Positions 27,249 to 36,661 of a stretch of DNA of 62,604 nucleotides are shown here, piece by piece; within the stretch, counting starts at the first letter, position 1; every line of letters begins with the position of its first letter. Source of the stretch: Pirellula staleyi DSM 6068 (GTDB lineage: Bacteria > Planctomycetota > Planctomycetia > Pirellulales > Pirellulaceae); contig CAMDKL010000012.1 in NCBI GenBank assembly GCA_945900945.1, positions 1 through 62,604 on the forward strand. The letters are read 5' to 3'. The notes below the pieces were generated by a model, which saw only the letters and a list, made by a program, of their open reading frames with translations, did not search any database and had not been told where the DNA came from. Made by a program: the position numbers and the translations under genes.

Positions 27249-28472
27249 TTACTCCCAACGCAATGAGTTAACAAAGCTTAAAAAGGTTGACTTCACTTCT
27301 TTCATCATCCGCAATTCACAGTTGAGTTTCACGAACATGCACATTCCATCGTTACCCATAGGAATAGCCACGACCAAGAGAGCCCGGGCATCGGGTTGAT
27401 CGGACGCACGAATCGAATAGAGCCTAGCAGCTATTTTGCCAGCTTGAATTGTTTCCGCTTCCGCTACAGTCTTCCTTGCCAAAGACTCCAAAGTCGTTGG
27501 GGCGCTATTTGGCACGACTTGTCCGATCCACATTGCGGCATTTTGAACCGGTGAATCTTTTGCAGTGCTGACTGTTACCTCCCCCTCTTTGGCATCCTTC
27601 GTTACTTTGAAAGTCGCTTCACGGTAGGCACGGGCGGCTTGCAGCTGCCAACCGTCGGGTTTGTCGTAAACCAATGTGAGTGGCGGTCTTGATGGAGGTT
27701 GGTCCAATTGAGTTGAGGGCGGAACAGTGGGAACAATGGGATTTTGGATAGTCTTAGAGGATGTTTTTGCCCCGCCACCGTTGGCGTCAAAAAGGTAAGC
27801 CGGCAATGCCGCTCCATCGCGTGGAATGGTCGGCAATTCTTTTTGAAGATCGGGAACGCCGATTGGCGACAGTTCCAATTGCCCTCGCCATCGATTGATT
27901 TGGCTTAGCAGGTATTCGTCCCACATTGCTTGTTCGGTGGGCATGTTGTACTGAGAGATAGTAAACCTAATGGGTCCGCCCACAGCCTCGAAGTTTATTT
28001 CAGCAATCATTTCCGATAAACCAATCCCGGCGTTAGCATTGTCGAGCAATTTCAAAGACCAGCCTGGTGGTAGTTCCAATTTTGGTGACCCCGATTCGGG
28101 ATCGATGGCAAACTGTTCTACAATCGAACGGAAGGATGACTCCGCCGAAGTAACCCGGGCGATGTTGTCGGTAGCTTTGACGAAATAGACATTACCACCA
28201 TCTGGGATGACTGCTCCTAGAATTCGACGATTTTCTAAGGGGATGCGGCTGGCTCCCATCATGGGTGGCGAAGAACGCCGAGGCTGTGGCTCTCGCCCTT
28301 TTACAAATTCGCTTTCAATTTTGGGCGCGTCGTAGGAACGTTCTTTTAGTTCGCTCCAGCAGCCCGAAAGCGTAACGAATGCGACATAGCAAGAAATATT
28401 TAAAAATCGAAGAAATTGGGACGCGGGCAGCAAAATCGGCGTGAGCTCACAGAATTCGTGGAATGCAAACAC
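27249..28472 (-). CDS. Uncharacterised lipoprotein upstream of ccsBA
   Basis: I do not recognise a named domain in this 407-residue frame. The N-terminus contains a hydrophobic stretch ending in a lipobox-like LSGC (about residues 35-38), so it is probably an outer- or inner-membrane lipoprotein. The start is uncertain: 28472 is GTG, and a TTG some 12 codons downstream would give a more normal signal peptide. The middle has a Pro-rich segment (about 230-265); the C-terminal half reads as a folded domain (VYDKPDGWQLQAARAYREAT, KIAARLYSIRASDQPDARAL). It lies 6 bases upstream of ccsBA, so a role linked to cytochrome maturation is possible but not shown. Confidence 0.7.
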   Translation of the reverse strand: MFAFHEFCELTPILLPASQFLRFLNISCYVAFVTLSGCWSELKERSYDAPKIESEFVKGREPQPRRSSPPMMGASRIPLENRRILGAVIPDGGNVYFVKATDNIARVTSAESSFRSIVEQFAIDPESGSPKLELPPGWSLKLLDNANAGIGLSEMIAEINFEAVGGPIRFTISQYNMPTEQAMWDEYLLSQINRWRGQLELSPIGVPDLQKELPTIPRDGAALPAYLFDANGGGAKTSSKTIQNPIVPTVPPSTQLDQPPSRPPLTLVYDKPDGWQLQAARAYREATFKVTKDAKEGEVTVSTAKDSPVQNAAMWIGQVVPNSAPTTLESLARKTVAEAETIQAGKIAARLYSIRASDQPDARALLVVAIPMGNDGMCMFVKLNCELRMMKEVKSTFLSFVNSLRWE

Positions 28473-28580
28473 AGGTGGGGAAAGCGTTTACGGATTATTC
28501 AGCGAGTAGCATGGTGGGTGGGATGAATTCTATGATTGAGCGAATCGTCCCAGCGTTGGTGCTCACACCCACCAGTATAA

Positions 28581-28856
<276 letters not shown>

Positions 28857-28878
28857 GCGAATTCGCCAGCGAATTTAG

Positions 28879-28950
28879 GCCCGGTGCTAGCGCCCGCCGG
28901 TTCACGAAATCGCAAAGTGAGGGCCATTTGGCTAGCGTCGTCGGCTCAAG
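28879..28950. repeat. Dispersed palindromic CTAGC element, copy 3
   Basis: The element runs from a GCTAGCGCCCGCCGG arm, through TTCACGAAATCGCAAAGTGA, to a CCATTTGGCTAGCG arm and TCGGCTCA. Positions 28886-28921 are identical over 36 bases to the reverse complement of 62337-62372. It lies between the IS110 remnant and the mechanosensitive-channel gene; 28951-29050 shows nothing else. Confidence 0.9.
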
Positions 28951-29050
28951 TCGTAAAAGCTTTTCCTTGCGACATTCGTCGTGTACCCATGAGTCCAGCA
29001 TTGTGCTCGCGGGCTTGATCGCATTTTGAAAATCCCCTATTTACCCAACT

Positions 29051-32000
29051 ATGGGAAACGATCTGGGTAATTCAAAATCTGAATTTGTAGGGCCGGCGTT
29101 CAGCAAATGGCGATTGGTTCTTTGTTTTTTGACCTTTTGGATCGGGTTAGAGGGTGGGTTGAACGCGCAGATCAATCTGATTCCTCCGACGCAACCTCAT
29201 GCACCCCAATATCCTTCTTTTCCGAACAATCTATCGCCTCAGCCACCGATTTCTGGCTTTCCCGCAAGCAATCCGCCTGGCAAGCAGCCATTTGTTGAGA
29301 GCCCACAATTCCGTTCGGCTAGTCAACCTACCTACCGAACGCAGCCACCATCAACGCCACAGAATCCTTCGGTTGTTCCAAATACTGCGGTAGCGATTGG
29401 ATCCAATCCAGGGCTGCCGGCTACGGCTCAAACATCAACGCCGGTCAGCGATGCAGTTTCCATCACTCCCGAATCGATCAGCACGTTTTTGCAGCAGTTG
29501 CAAGTTGCAACCGATCTGGAACCAACACTCAAGCAAACGCTGATCACGACCTACGAAGCGATCTATGCGGAATTGAAGAGCCGAGCAGAAAGCGAAAAAA
29601 TCCTCAAGGAGTTTATCGTTGCGTACGAAGCCGCATCCGCAGCGACGGCCGAGGCAAAGAAGCGGCAAGAAAACCCGCGACCTCGAATCGTTTTCTCCGA
29701 AGGGACTCTTGAATCCACATTGCTAATTGAAACTTTGCAAACCTATCAACTGGAAGTCCAAGCGCTGGCTCAAGCTGCAACGGACGGTCGCGTCCGTGTC
29801 GAAGCAGCGATCGTCTCAAGGGAAGCTAAACGCAAAGAGCTCCCGGGTTTACTTGACCAAGACAAGACTTCGATCACGAAGCTGAACGAGGAATTGGCTT
29901 TGCCTGCCATAGACGGAATTGATCCAAAAGTTCGCGAGGCCAATACGCTACTGTTACGAGCCAAGCTACTGGCCCGCACGGAACGAATTCGCCGTCTGGA
30001 ACAAGAGCAACGCACCTATGACGCTGAACAAGAACTACTGCCAGTGAAGAAATTGGTCTTGCTGGCCGAAGAAAAATTCCAGCAAGCAAAACTAAAGGAA
30101 GTGAACGACCAACTGAGCAAACGTCGCGAAATCTTGATCGCAAAACAAAAGAGCGCTGCAGAAGGCTTGGTGGTACAGGCTACGCCTGAACTCAAGAAAA
30201 TGGCGGAGCAATTGGTTAAGCGTTCTGACGAATGGCTTCAGTTAGTCAAGCAGAATTCATCTCTTGGAGTGGATGTGGATTCCGCCAGTAGTGAGTTGAA
30301 ACTCTGGACGGATCGTTACAAGATCATGTCCGACCGTATCTCGCCCAAGAGCAGTAAGCACGTCTCCAATTTCAACAGATGGGTAGGGCTGATGCTTCGC
30401 AAGCAGCGAAATGAGTTGCCTGATATTGGCCAACTCGGTCTTAGGCAGCGTGACTACCAAACGCGTATCCTTGCCACTGAAACGCTCATTTTAGAGCTTG
30501 ACGATTGGAAGGCATCTTCCGCATCGTCCTTGGACACCGCACAGCTCTCACCGCTGACAAACAACGCGATAGATCAATTTGCAAACGCTCCGTACCATGA
30601 TCAACAGCGCATTCTTCAAGCATTGGAACACAAACTGGTTGATGAGTTTCGGCGGGATGCAGACAAATACTTTGATAGTCTTTTCAACCTAGCGGAGACG
30701 AATCAAAAAACAATTGACCAAGTTCGGCTCTACCGTTCGTTTATTGATGAACATGTGCTTTGGATTCGCTCCAGCGAGCCGATCAACAAGTCTGATTTTC
30801 GGCAACTCTGGCCATCCTTTAGATGGCTTTTTGATTTGCAGAATTGGCGAGTTATTCCCATCCTGTTGTGGAATGATTTTTTATCGCATCCATGGGGGTA
30901 CATGCTCGGAGCGTCGTGCTACATACTATTGCTGATCAATCTGAAACGTTTCAAGAAACACATCCAATCCCAGGGTGCAACTGCGATTAAATCCAACTGC
31001 ACTTCTTTTCTACCTACGGCCAAAGTAGTTGTAGATTGTGCGTTACTCAGTTCTCCACTTGCGTTGATTCATCTGATTTTCGGATGGAGATTGTTGAGCA
31101 CTTCGGAGGGTAACGCATTCGTCAATGCAATCGCTATGGGCCTGCTGGTGAGCGCTAGGTACTTTTTCCCATTGGAGATGATACGGCAAATCAGTCGCAC
31201 AGGCGGCCTAGCAGAGAGTCATTTCCAATGGCCTAGTCGTTCAACTCAATTGCTTCGTAAGAACCTGCGGTGGTTTATCGATTTGGCCATCCCAGCGGTA
31301 ACGGTCGTTGGGATCGTGGTGCAATTCGGCGAATCACGATGGGAAAACTCGCTTGGACGATTGACCTATTGCATACTGATGTTCCTTTGTTTCGTCTATC
31401 TGTTGGTTTTACTCCATCCAGGCAGAGGAGTGTTCAGCGATTTTTTGAGTCGTAATGCAGGCGGCTGGATCGACAGGCTCAAATACATTTGGTATTCCGG
31501 CATCGCAATCGGACCGTTGGCTTTGATGACGATGAGCCTAATGGGGTATCATTATACCGCCATTCGTTTAACGATGCTTTTGCATACTACTTTTATTACC
31601 TTAGTGGGCTTATTGCTGCTATCTAGTTTGATACGTCGATGGCTCCTGCTGAGACGGCGTGAAATTGTCGTTTCACAAGCTAGGCAAAGGCTAGAAGAAG
31701 CAAGAAGGCGCGACCCAACTTCTGCATCAGCAAATAGCTTGAACGCAATTGCAAGTGCCACCGACTCAAGGTCTGACCTCGCTCAAATCAACGCTCAAAC
31801 CATTCGATTGGTGAGAAGTACTCTAGTCTTTGCAGCCATCGGAGCAGTGGCTTTTATTTGGTCGGGAGTTTTGCCTGCGGTAGGTGTATTGGAATCGATC
31901 GAACTCTGGAAAGTCGAGGGTGCAACATCCGACACGACCACTCCAATCACTCTAGCGCACCTATTTGTCGCTGTCCCGATCGCCATAATGACGGCGGTAG

Positions 32001-32878
32001 CCGCGAGGAACTTGCCTGGACTACTTGAAATAGCATTGCTGCAGCACTTGCCAATTGAGAACGCTGTTCGATATGCCATCGCATCGTTATCGCGATATAC
32101 ATTGTTAATTTTTGGCATTGCGATGACCTTCAACGCCATCGGCGTTCGCTGGGCGAGCATTCAATGGCTTGTCGCAGCGTTGGGTGTTGGATTGGGGTTT
32201 GGCCTACAGGAGATCTTTGGCAATTTTGTTTCAGGTTTGATCTTGCTATTCGAGCAACCCATCCGTGTAGGAGATGTAATCACCCTGGGCGACATGACCG
32301 GCAGCGTGTCGCGGATTAGGATGCGAGCGACTACCGTTACGACTTTTGATTCACAGGAGTTGATCATTCCAAACAAGGACTTGATCACAGGTCGGTTGTT
32401 GAACTGGACGCTCTCGGATTCGACCAACAGGATAATTATTCAGGTAGGCGTTTCCTACGATTCGGATCCCGAGCTCGCCTGCTCGCTCCTGCGAGAGGTC
32501 TGTTCAAATCACCCGAATGTGCTGAGCGAACCAGCCCCGACAGCTTATTTCGAACAGTTTGGTGACAGCACATTAGACCTCAAAGCGAGATTGCATTTAG
32601 CAAATCTGGACCAACGACTCCCTACCCGGCATGACTTGCATACCCAAATCCTAAAGCGTTTTGCTGCAGCGGGAATCGAGATATCGTTCCCGCAAAGAGA
32701 CCTTCATTTGCGATCGATTCCGAAAGACTTGGTTTCGATATTGAACGGCCAAAAAGACGACGAAGTCGCTTCGAAGCCGGAAACGGCAATTGCAGCTTCG
32801 CAAAACACGACCGAGCCTCCCGTTTCGGTTTCACCCGCGATACGGTCGCAGGCTGGTGGGAAATACCAAGGCGAGTAG
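29051..32878 (+). CDS. Large mechanosensitive channel, MscS/MscK type
   Basis: This channel should open under membrane tension and release solutes during osmotic downshock. The 1275-residue protein has a signal-like N-terminus (LVLCFLTFWIGLEG), a Pro/Gln-rich secreted linker (about 40-150), a long charged helical periplasmic region (about 150-590), many membrane helices, and a C-terminal MscS domain. In that domain the pore helix region reads WLVAALGVGLGFGLQEIFGN, followed by FEQPIRVGDVITLGDMTGSV, RATTVTTFDSQELIIPNKDL and a beta/alpha-beta cytosolic cage. The size and layout match MscK/KefA and YjeP-like members rather than small MscS. It converges with the rhomboid gene. Confidence 0.92.
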   Translation: MGNDLGNSKSEFVGPAFSKWRLVLCFLTFWIGLEGGLNAQINLIPPTQPHAPQYPSFPNNLSPQPPISGFPASNPPGKQPFVESPQFRSASQPTYRTQPPSTPQNPSVVPNTAVAIGSNPGLPATAQTSTPVSDAVSITPESISTFLQQLQVATDLEPTLKQTLITTYEAIYAELKSRAESEKILKEFIVAYEAASAATAEAKKRQENPRPRIVFSEGTLESTLLIETLQTYQLEVQALAQAATDGRVRVEAAIVSREAKRKELPGLLDQDKTSITKLNEELALPAIDGIDPKVREANTLLLRAKLLARTERIRRLEQEQRTYDAEQELLPVKKLVLLAEEKFQQAKLKEVNDQLSKRREILIAKQKSAAEGLVVQATPELKKMAEQLVKRSDEWLQLVKQNSSLGVDVDSASSELKLWTDRYKIMSDRISPKSSKHVSNFNRWVGLMLRKQRNELPDIGQLGLRQRDYQTRILATETLILELDDWKASSASSLDTAQLSPLTNNAIDQFANAPYHDQQRILQALEHKLVDEFRRDADKYFDSLFNLAETNQKTIDQVRLYRSFIDEHVLWIRSSEPINKSDFRQLWPSFRWLFDLQNWRVIPILLWNDFLSHPWGYMLGASCYILLLINLKRFKKHIQSQGATAIKSNCTSFLPTAKVVVDCALLSSPLALIHLIFGWRLLSTSEGNAFVNAIAMGLLVSARYFFPLEMIRQISRTGGLAESHFQWPSRSTQLLRKNLRWFIDLAIPAVTVVGIVVQFGESRWENSLGRLTYCILMFLCFVYLLVLLHPGRGVFSDFLSRNAGGWIDRLKYIWYSGIAIGPLALMTMSLMGYHYTAIRLTMLLHTTFITLVGLLLLSSLIRRWLLLRRREIVVSQARQRLEEARRRDPTSASANSLNAIASATDSRSDLAQINAQTIRLVRSTLVFAAIGAVAFIWSGVLPAVGVLESIELWKVEGATSDTTTPITLAHLFVAVPIAIMTAVAARNLPGLLEIALLQHLPIENAVRYAIASLSRYTLLIFGIAMTFNAIGVRWASIQWLVAALGVGLGFGLQEIFGNFVSGLILLFEQPIRVGDVITLGDMTGSVSRIRMRATTVTTFDSQELIIPNKDLITGRLLNWTLSDSTNRIIIQVGVSYDSDPELACSLLREVCSNHPNVLSEPAPTAYFEQFGDSTLDLKARLHLANLDQRLPTRHDLHTQILKRFAAAGIEISFPQRDLHLRSIPKDLVSILNGQKDDEVASKPETAIAASQNTTEPPVSVSPAIRSQAGGKYQGE

Positions 32879-32968
32879 TTGTCTTGGGAAGCATGGGAAA
32901 GAAATCTAGGTCGTTCATGAGCATGGGAGAAAACCCCATACCCCAGCAAATAGCGACTCGAAGGCCTA

Positions 32969-33919
32969 TTAGCTTCGCCGGTCGAAGCGTCGGTCGCTCA
33001 TGATGAATCCGATCGCGACGCCACTGACAAGGCCACCCAAGTGGGCGAGGTTCGCCATCGGGAAGTCTTGCATACTGCCACTGAATCCAAACACCAAGAT
33101 CAACGCGGTCATAATGTAAACTTGACCTGGTAGCTGAAATCCAAGGTCCGGTCTGAGCGTGGTTTTCATTCCCAGGTAACCAAGCAATCCAAACACAACT
33201 CCCGAGATCCCGACAAAGTTAGGTGAACCAAACCATTTGATCGGCATCAGACCTTGGGGCAGATGGGATCCAATCGCGATTATCAAAATAATCACGGCAA
33301 ATCGACCGATCCCTTCAAGCCGTTCAGTGAATCGTCCAAGCGAAGCCAGGGACAGCATGTTGAAGAGCAAGTGAATCGGATGCCCGTGCAAAAATGCGGG
33401 AGTGAGGATGCGCCAGAGTTCACCTTGTTTAAGGGACGCCGCCGCATCGCCGGTCAAATTGTATAACTTCATGTCGACAAACATGAGCTGCTTCATTACG
33501 AAGTTGCCCAGCATGTTCTCCCGTCCTGGATCAGAAAAATTTGAGACCAGGCCGAGGAAGACACACAAAATAATCAACGTTAGAGTCAGCGGTGGTAAAG
33601 ATCCGCCGAATAAGTTGGGGCTCACCCGCGATGGTGGGAACTGAATATTCTTCTGGCGTTCAGAGGATTTCTGTTTTTTCTCTTTGATGATCACTTTGGC
33701 ATGATCGACCGCTTGTCGGTACTTTGCATCCTCTGGATAGGCTGAAAATTGTTGGAACTCCTTTTTCGCGATTTCAAGTCGGTCTTCATCCCTAACCCAA
33801 ATATCCCATCCGTTCTGGTCTGTGGTTGGTTCAACGTGCGTTGGAATGTCCAGCGTCAGCAAATAAGCAACCAAAGATTCGGCCTTGGATTTTCCGGTGA
33901 TCGTGGTCAGATGTCTCAT
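32969..33919 (-). CDS. Rhomboid-family intramembrane serine protease
   Basis: Rhomboids cleave substrates within the membrane. I choose the ATG at 33919 (MRHLTTITGKSKAESL), 4 bases after the SprT-like stop; the longer frame uses a TTG overlapping that gene. A cytosolic N-terminal domain (about 1-75, VAYLLTLDIPTHVEPT) resembles the rhomboid_N type. Membrane helices follow. The catalytic Ser lies in VGISGVVFGLLGYLGM (about residue 237) and the catalytic His in NLAHLGGLVSGVAIGF (about residue 290). HPIHLLFNMLSLASLG is the conserved helix-2 block. All active-site positions look intact. Confidence 0.92.
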   Translation of the reverse strand: MRHLTTITGKSKAESLVAYLLTLDIPTHVEPTTDQNGWDIWVRDEDRLEIAKKEFQQFSAYPEDAKYRQAVDHAKVIIKEKKQKSSERQKNIQFPPSRVSPNLFGGSLPPLTLTLIILCVFLGLVSNFSDPGRENMLGNFVMKQLMFVDMKLYNLTGDAAASLKQGELWRILTPAFLHGHPIHLLFNMLSLASLGRFTERLEGIGRFAVIILIIAIGSHLPQGLMPIKWFGSPNFVGISGVVFGLLGYLGMKTTLRPDLGFQLPGQVYIMTALILVFGFSGSMQDFPMANLAHLGGLVSGVAIGFIMSDRRFDRRS

Positions 33920-33923
33920 ACGG

Positions 33924-34808
33924 TTAGTCAATTGGCCTAAGTTGATGGATCGGAACGTAGTATTTCAAGTAGCATTTCCCATTGCTGTATCGAACACCGC
34001 GAAGGTCTTCAACCAGGATGGTAGCTCGTCGAGTGATGCGATTCACAACGCCTCGGAGCATTGTGCCCTCGAACGGAAAAGCGACTTGAGCGCCAGCCCG
34101 AATATTAAACTCTTTGGCTGCTCGCTCTTGTTGTGTGATCAGCTCGTGTCGATGCTCGGTATGCCCAAACAGTTTGCGAGCGATCGATTGAAATCGGCCT
34201 GCCGAGCAATCGCTTTGGATCCAAGCGAGCATTTCACATAAATGGATCATTTCGTGTTCGACAATTCTTTGCATAGCCGTCAACCGATCACGGCAATCAT
34301 GCCCACAAACCCGTATCGAGTCGCCTGGTTTTCGGAACGATTGAAATAACAGCGACGTGGACAAGGCGATCTCGAAATGCGTGCTGCTGGGCTTTTTAGT
34401 AGTCCCACGGAAAATGGTTCGAGTGGTTTTGCCGCCGGCGCGTGTCATCCGTGAGCTTAATCGAAACGACAACCCATAGGAGCGAGCCAAAGGCAGGCAC
34501 AGGCCGCTTAAAAACTGTTGGTCGTAGGCCTCGGCCATGCGCTCGAGATCTTGCTTGGCAACCCTTTGAAAATTGGGCCGCTCCATCGCTTTGGACGATT
34601 CCAAAACCCGCTTCCCGATATTCTGCTGCCAGGAATCTCGATGGGTCCATTCCGTGTGTGGTCTGTAAAGGAGTTCTGCTAAGTTCCTCTGGTACTCTAG
34701 CCGACTGGGTACTGCCGCTACCGGAACCGTGGATTGTAGCGCAGGCGGAGATGCCAAGTCAGACACTCGTTTTTGATTTGCTTTTGGACTACCCCGTGAA
34801 TGGGTCAT
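33924..34808 (-). CDS. SprT-like zinc metalloprotein
   Basis: The core is a SprT-like domain: FRLSSRMTRAGGKTTR, then the metal-binding RIVEHEMIHLCEML (HExxH near residue 184), then a third His region FGHTEH. Members of this superfamily include the DNA-protein crosslink protease Spartan and uncharacterised bacterial SprT proteins. The 294-residue length includes an N-terminal extension (about 1-95) and a small C-terminal domain (about 230-290) without the usual zinc ribbon. Upstream is a strong Shine-Dalgarno (GGAGGT) and an 18-base palindrome at 34833-34850. Protease activity is an inference from the motif. Confidence 0.88.
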   Translation of the reverse strand: MTHSRGSPKANQKRVSDLASPPALQSTVPVAAVPSRLEYQRNLAELLYRPHTEWTHRDSWQQNIGKRVLESSKAMERPNFQRVAKQDLERMAEAYDQQFLSGLCLPLARSYGLSFRLSSRMTRAGGKTTRTIFRGTTKKPSSTHFEIALSTSLLFQSFRKPGDSIRVCGHDCRDRLTAMQRIVEHEMIHLCEMLAWIQSDCSAGRFQSIARKLFGHTEHRHELITQQERAAKEFNIRAGAQVAFPFEGTMLRGVVNRITRRATILVEDLRGVRYSNGKCYLKYYVPIHQLRPID

Positions 34809-34832
34809 TTTTACCTCCGTTCTGAAATACGA

Positions 34833-34850
34833 CGAAAATCCTGATTTTCG
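34833..34850. promoter_or_regulatory. Perfect 18-bp palindrome upstream of the SprT-like gene
   Basis: CGAAAATCCTGATTTTCG has 8-base perfect arms around CT. It lies 25-42 bases upstream of the SprT-like start, in the divergent spacer towards the DUF2760 gene. Its size and place fit an operator for a dimeric repressor. It could also be a small hairpin in the leader. Confidence 0.45.
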
Positions 34851-34980
34851 CTGTGCCGATGGGACAATATAGCATGGAAAGCCAAATTATCGCACCTGCA
34901 ACAATCGGCCAGACATCGATATACTGTAACGTTCATCATTTCAAGTGCTTTTGTGCCGTCCACCAAGTTATTTGTATCCC

Positions 34981-35544
34981 ATGCGTTTGTTCTTCGCTTT
35001 TCGTGTGTTTTTCATCGTCCTGTTCCGTCGCGATTCCGCTTTGCGAATACGCGATCTATTGAACGGTAATTCAACCGTCCTCGTTCCCACGGAGACGCCC
35101 AGGCTATCTACACCGGCTGAATCGAAACCGATTACAGCCAAACTACCTGCACCACTGCGTAAAGAGTCGGTTCGCCGTAGCGAGGCCCTAACACTGCTGA
35201 GCGCATTGCAGCGAGAATCGCGTTTATTAGACCTAGTGAGTGAATCGCTGGATCCATTCAGTGATGCCCAAATCGGAGCTGCGGCCCGCGATGTGCTTCG
35301 TGACACCCGAAAGTCACTCGACCGAATATTTGGACTCCAACACTTGATCCATTCGCCAGAAGGTGATGTAATCGAGATTCCTAGCGATGCGTCAACTGCC
35401 CGTTGGCGTATTGTAGGCAAGGAATCGGGCGATCGAGGCACTCTCAGCCATCCAGGTTGGCAAGCCACGAAACTAGACATGCCGCAATGGTCGGGTAACG
35501 CGGACGACTCGATGGTGATCGCCGCCGCTGAAGTGGAAACCTAG
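34981..35544 (+). CDS. DUF2760 domain protein
   Basis: The ATG at 34981 (MRLFFAFRVFFIVLF) gives a 187-residue protein with an N-terminal hydrophobic, arginine-spaced segment and a C-terminal DUF2760-like domain (about 65-187). Recognisable stretches are ALTLLSALQRESRLLDLVSE, SLDPFSDAQIGAAARDV and LSHPGWQATKLDMPQWSG. The family function is unknown; members often neighbour Hsp70-like genes, but that is not the case here. It is followed after 28 bases by the beta-RFAP synthase gene. Confidence 0.82.
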   Translation: MRLFFAFRVFFIVLFRRDSALRIRDLLNGNSTVLVPTETPRLSTPAESKPITAKLPAPLRKESVRRSEALTLLSALQRESRLLDLVSESLDPFSDAQIGAAARDVLRDTRKSLDRIFGLQHLIHSPEGDVIEIPSDASTARWRIVGKESGDRGTLSHPGWQATKLDMPQWSGNADDSMVIAAAEVET

Positions 35545-35572
35545 TCGTAGTGGGACACTCCCAAAAATAGAA

Positions 35573-36661
35573 ATGTTTGACCCGAATCCATTGCCGGTAT
35601 CACCAAACAGCGAACAACTCTTCGTTCGCTCTCAGGGGCGCATTCACTTCGGCTTGCTTGAAATATCCGAGCGTCAGCCGAACTGCTATGGTGGCATCGG
35701 ACTAATGATCGAACATTCCTTCGCAAAAATCCAAGCAACCCTCGGTCGGTCCTCCTTCGGTCAATGCGGTATTCATGCTACCGATCACTGGCGGCCTCGC
35801 ATCGAAGCAGTCGCCAACCAATGGTCGAAAGCTAACTCGCATCTTCCCGTTCAGTCTATTATCGTGACCGAGTCACCACTTCCACATCAAGGACTTGGGT
35901 CAGGTACTCAAATGGCGTGCACGGTTGCCGCTTTGCTAACTGCCGCCGATCGTTTTCACTTGACCGACGTCCCCATTTCTGATGTACCAATGTCTAAGTT
36001 ATTCACTTCCGACGATCCAATATTTTCAGGAACTTGCCAACCCAATTCTCTGGAGGTACTTGCGAGTCTCAGTCAACGAGGCAAACGCTCCAACATTGGC
36101 TTATGTGGTTTTATGGAAGGAGGCTTTATCTTCGATCATGGGAAATCGATTCCCAATGGCGGTAGTGCACCCTCCGGAACGAGGACGGAGCGAGTTACTT
36201 TTCCGGAATGGCCCGTTTTGATTATTCAGGATATCAAGTCGCTGGGTGATTCAGGAACAGACGAAGCGGCAATGTTCGAACGCTGTTCACGCTGCCCCAA
36301 TCCAAACCGAGTTGCAATGCTCCAATTGGTTCAACAGGAAATGCTACCCGCGATTGCAGCGAGAGATTGGAAGCAATTTGACATTGAATTAGGACAATAC
36401 GGCAGATGGGCTGGTCAGGTTTTTCAGTCAGTGCAAGGTGGTATCTACCGTACTCCACAAATCGCAGCGACCATTGATATTGCGAAGCAGCTTGGGATAG
36501 CAGGTGCGACTCAAAGCAGTTGGGGGCCAACGGTATGTGCGATCGCCCAAGACGACGCGCATGCGAGTTGGTGCCGAGATCGCATCCAACGCTTGTTGCC
36601 TGATGCCATTGTTGTATCGACGAAAGCAGCAAATGTTTCGGCCCAAGTTCGATGGACATGA
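35573..36661 (+). CDS. Beta-ribofuranosylaminobenzene 5'-phosphate synthase-like
   Basis: This GHMP-kinase-fold enzyme type condenses PRPP with p-aminobenzoate (or a hydroxybenzoate) in the first committed step of tetrahydromethanopterin synthesis. The 362 residues show QGRIHFGLLEISERQ at the start, the phosphate-binding PLPHQGLGSGTQMACTVAAL (about residue 102) and the C-terminal SSWGPTVCAIAQDD. Planctomycetes are known to carry H4MPT-linked C1 genes, which fits. The stop codon overlaps the start of gluQ (ATGA at 36658-36661). No other H4MPT gene is in the window. Confidence 0.85.
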   Translation: MFDPNPLPVSPNSEQLFVRSQGRIHFGLLEISERQPNCYGGIGLMIEHSFAKIQATLGRSSFGQCGIHATDHWRPRIEAVANQWSKANSHLPVQSIIVTESPLPHQGLGSGTQMACTVAALLTAADRFHLTDVPISDVPMSKLFTSDDPIFSGTCQPNSLEVLASLSQRGKRSNIGLCGFMEGGFIFDHGKSIPNGGSAPSGTRTERVTFPEWPVLIIQDIKSLGDSGTDEAAMFERCSRCPNPNRVAMLQLVQQEMLPAIAARDWKQFDIELGQYGRWAGQVFQSVQGGIYRTPQIAATIDIAKQLGIAGATQSSWGPTVCAIAQDDAHASWCRDRIQRLLPDAIVVSTKAANVSAQVRWT

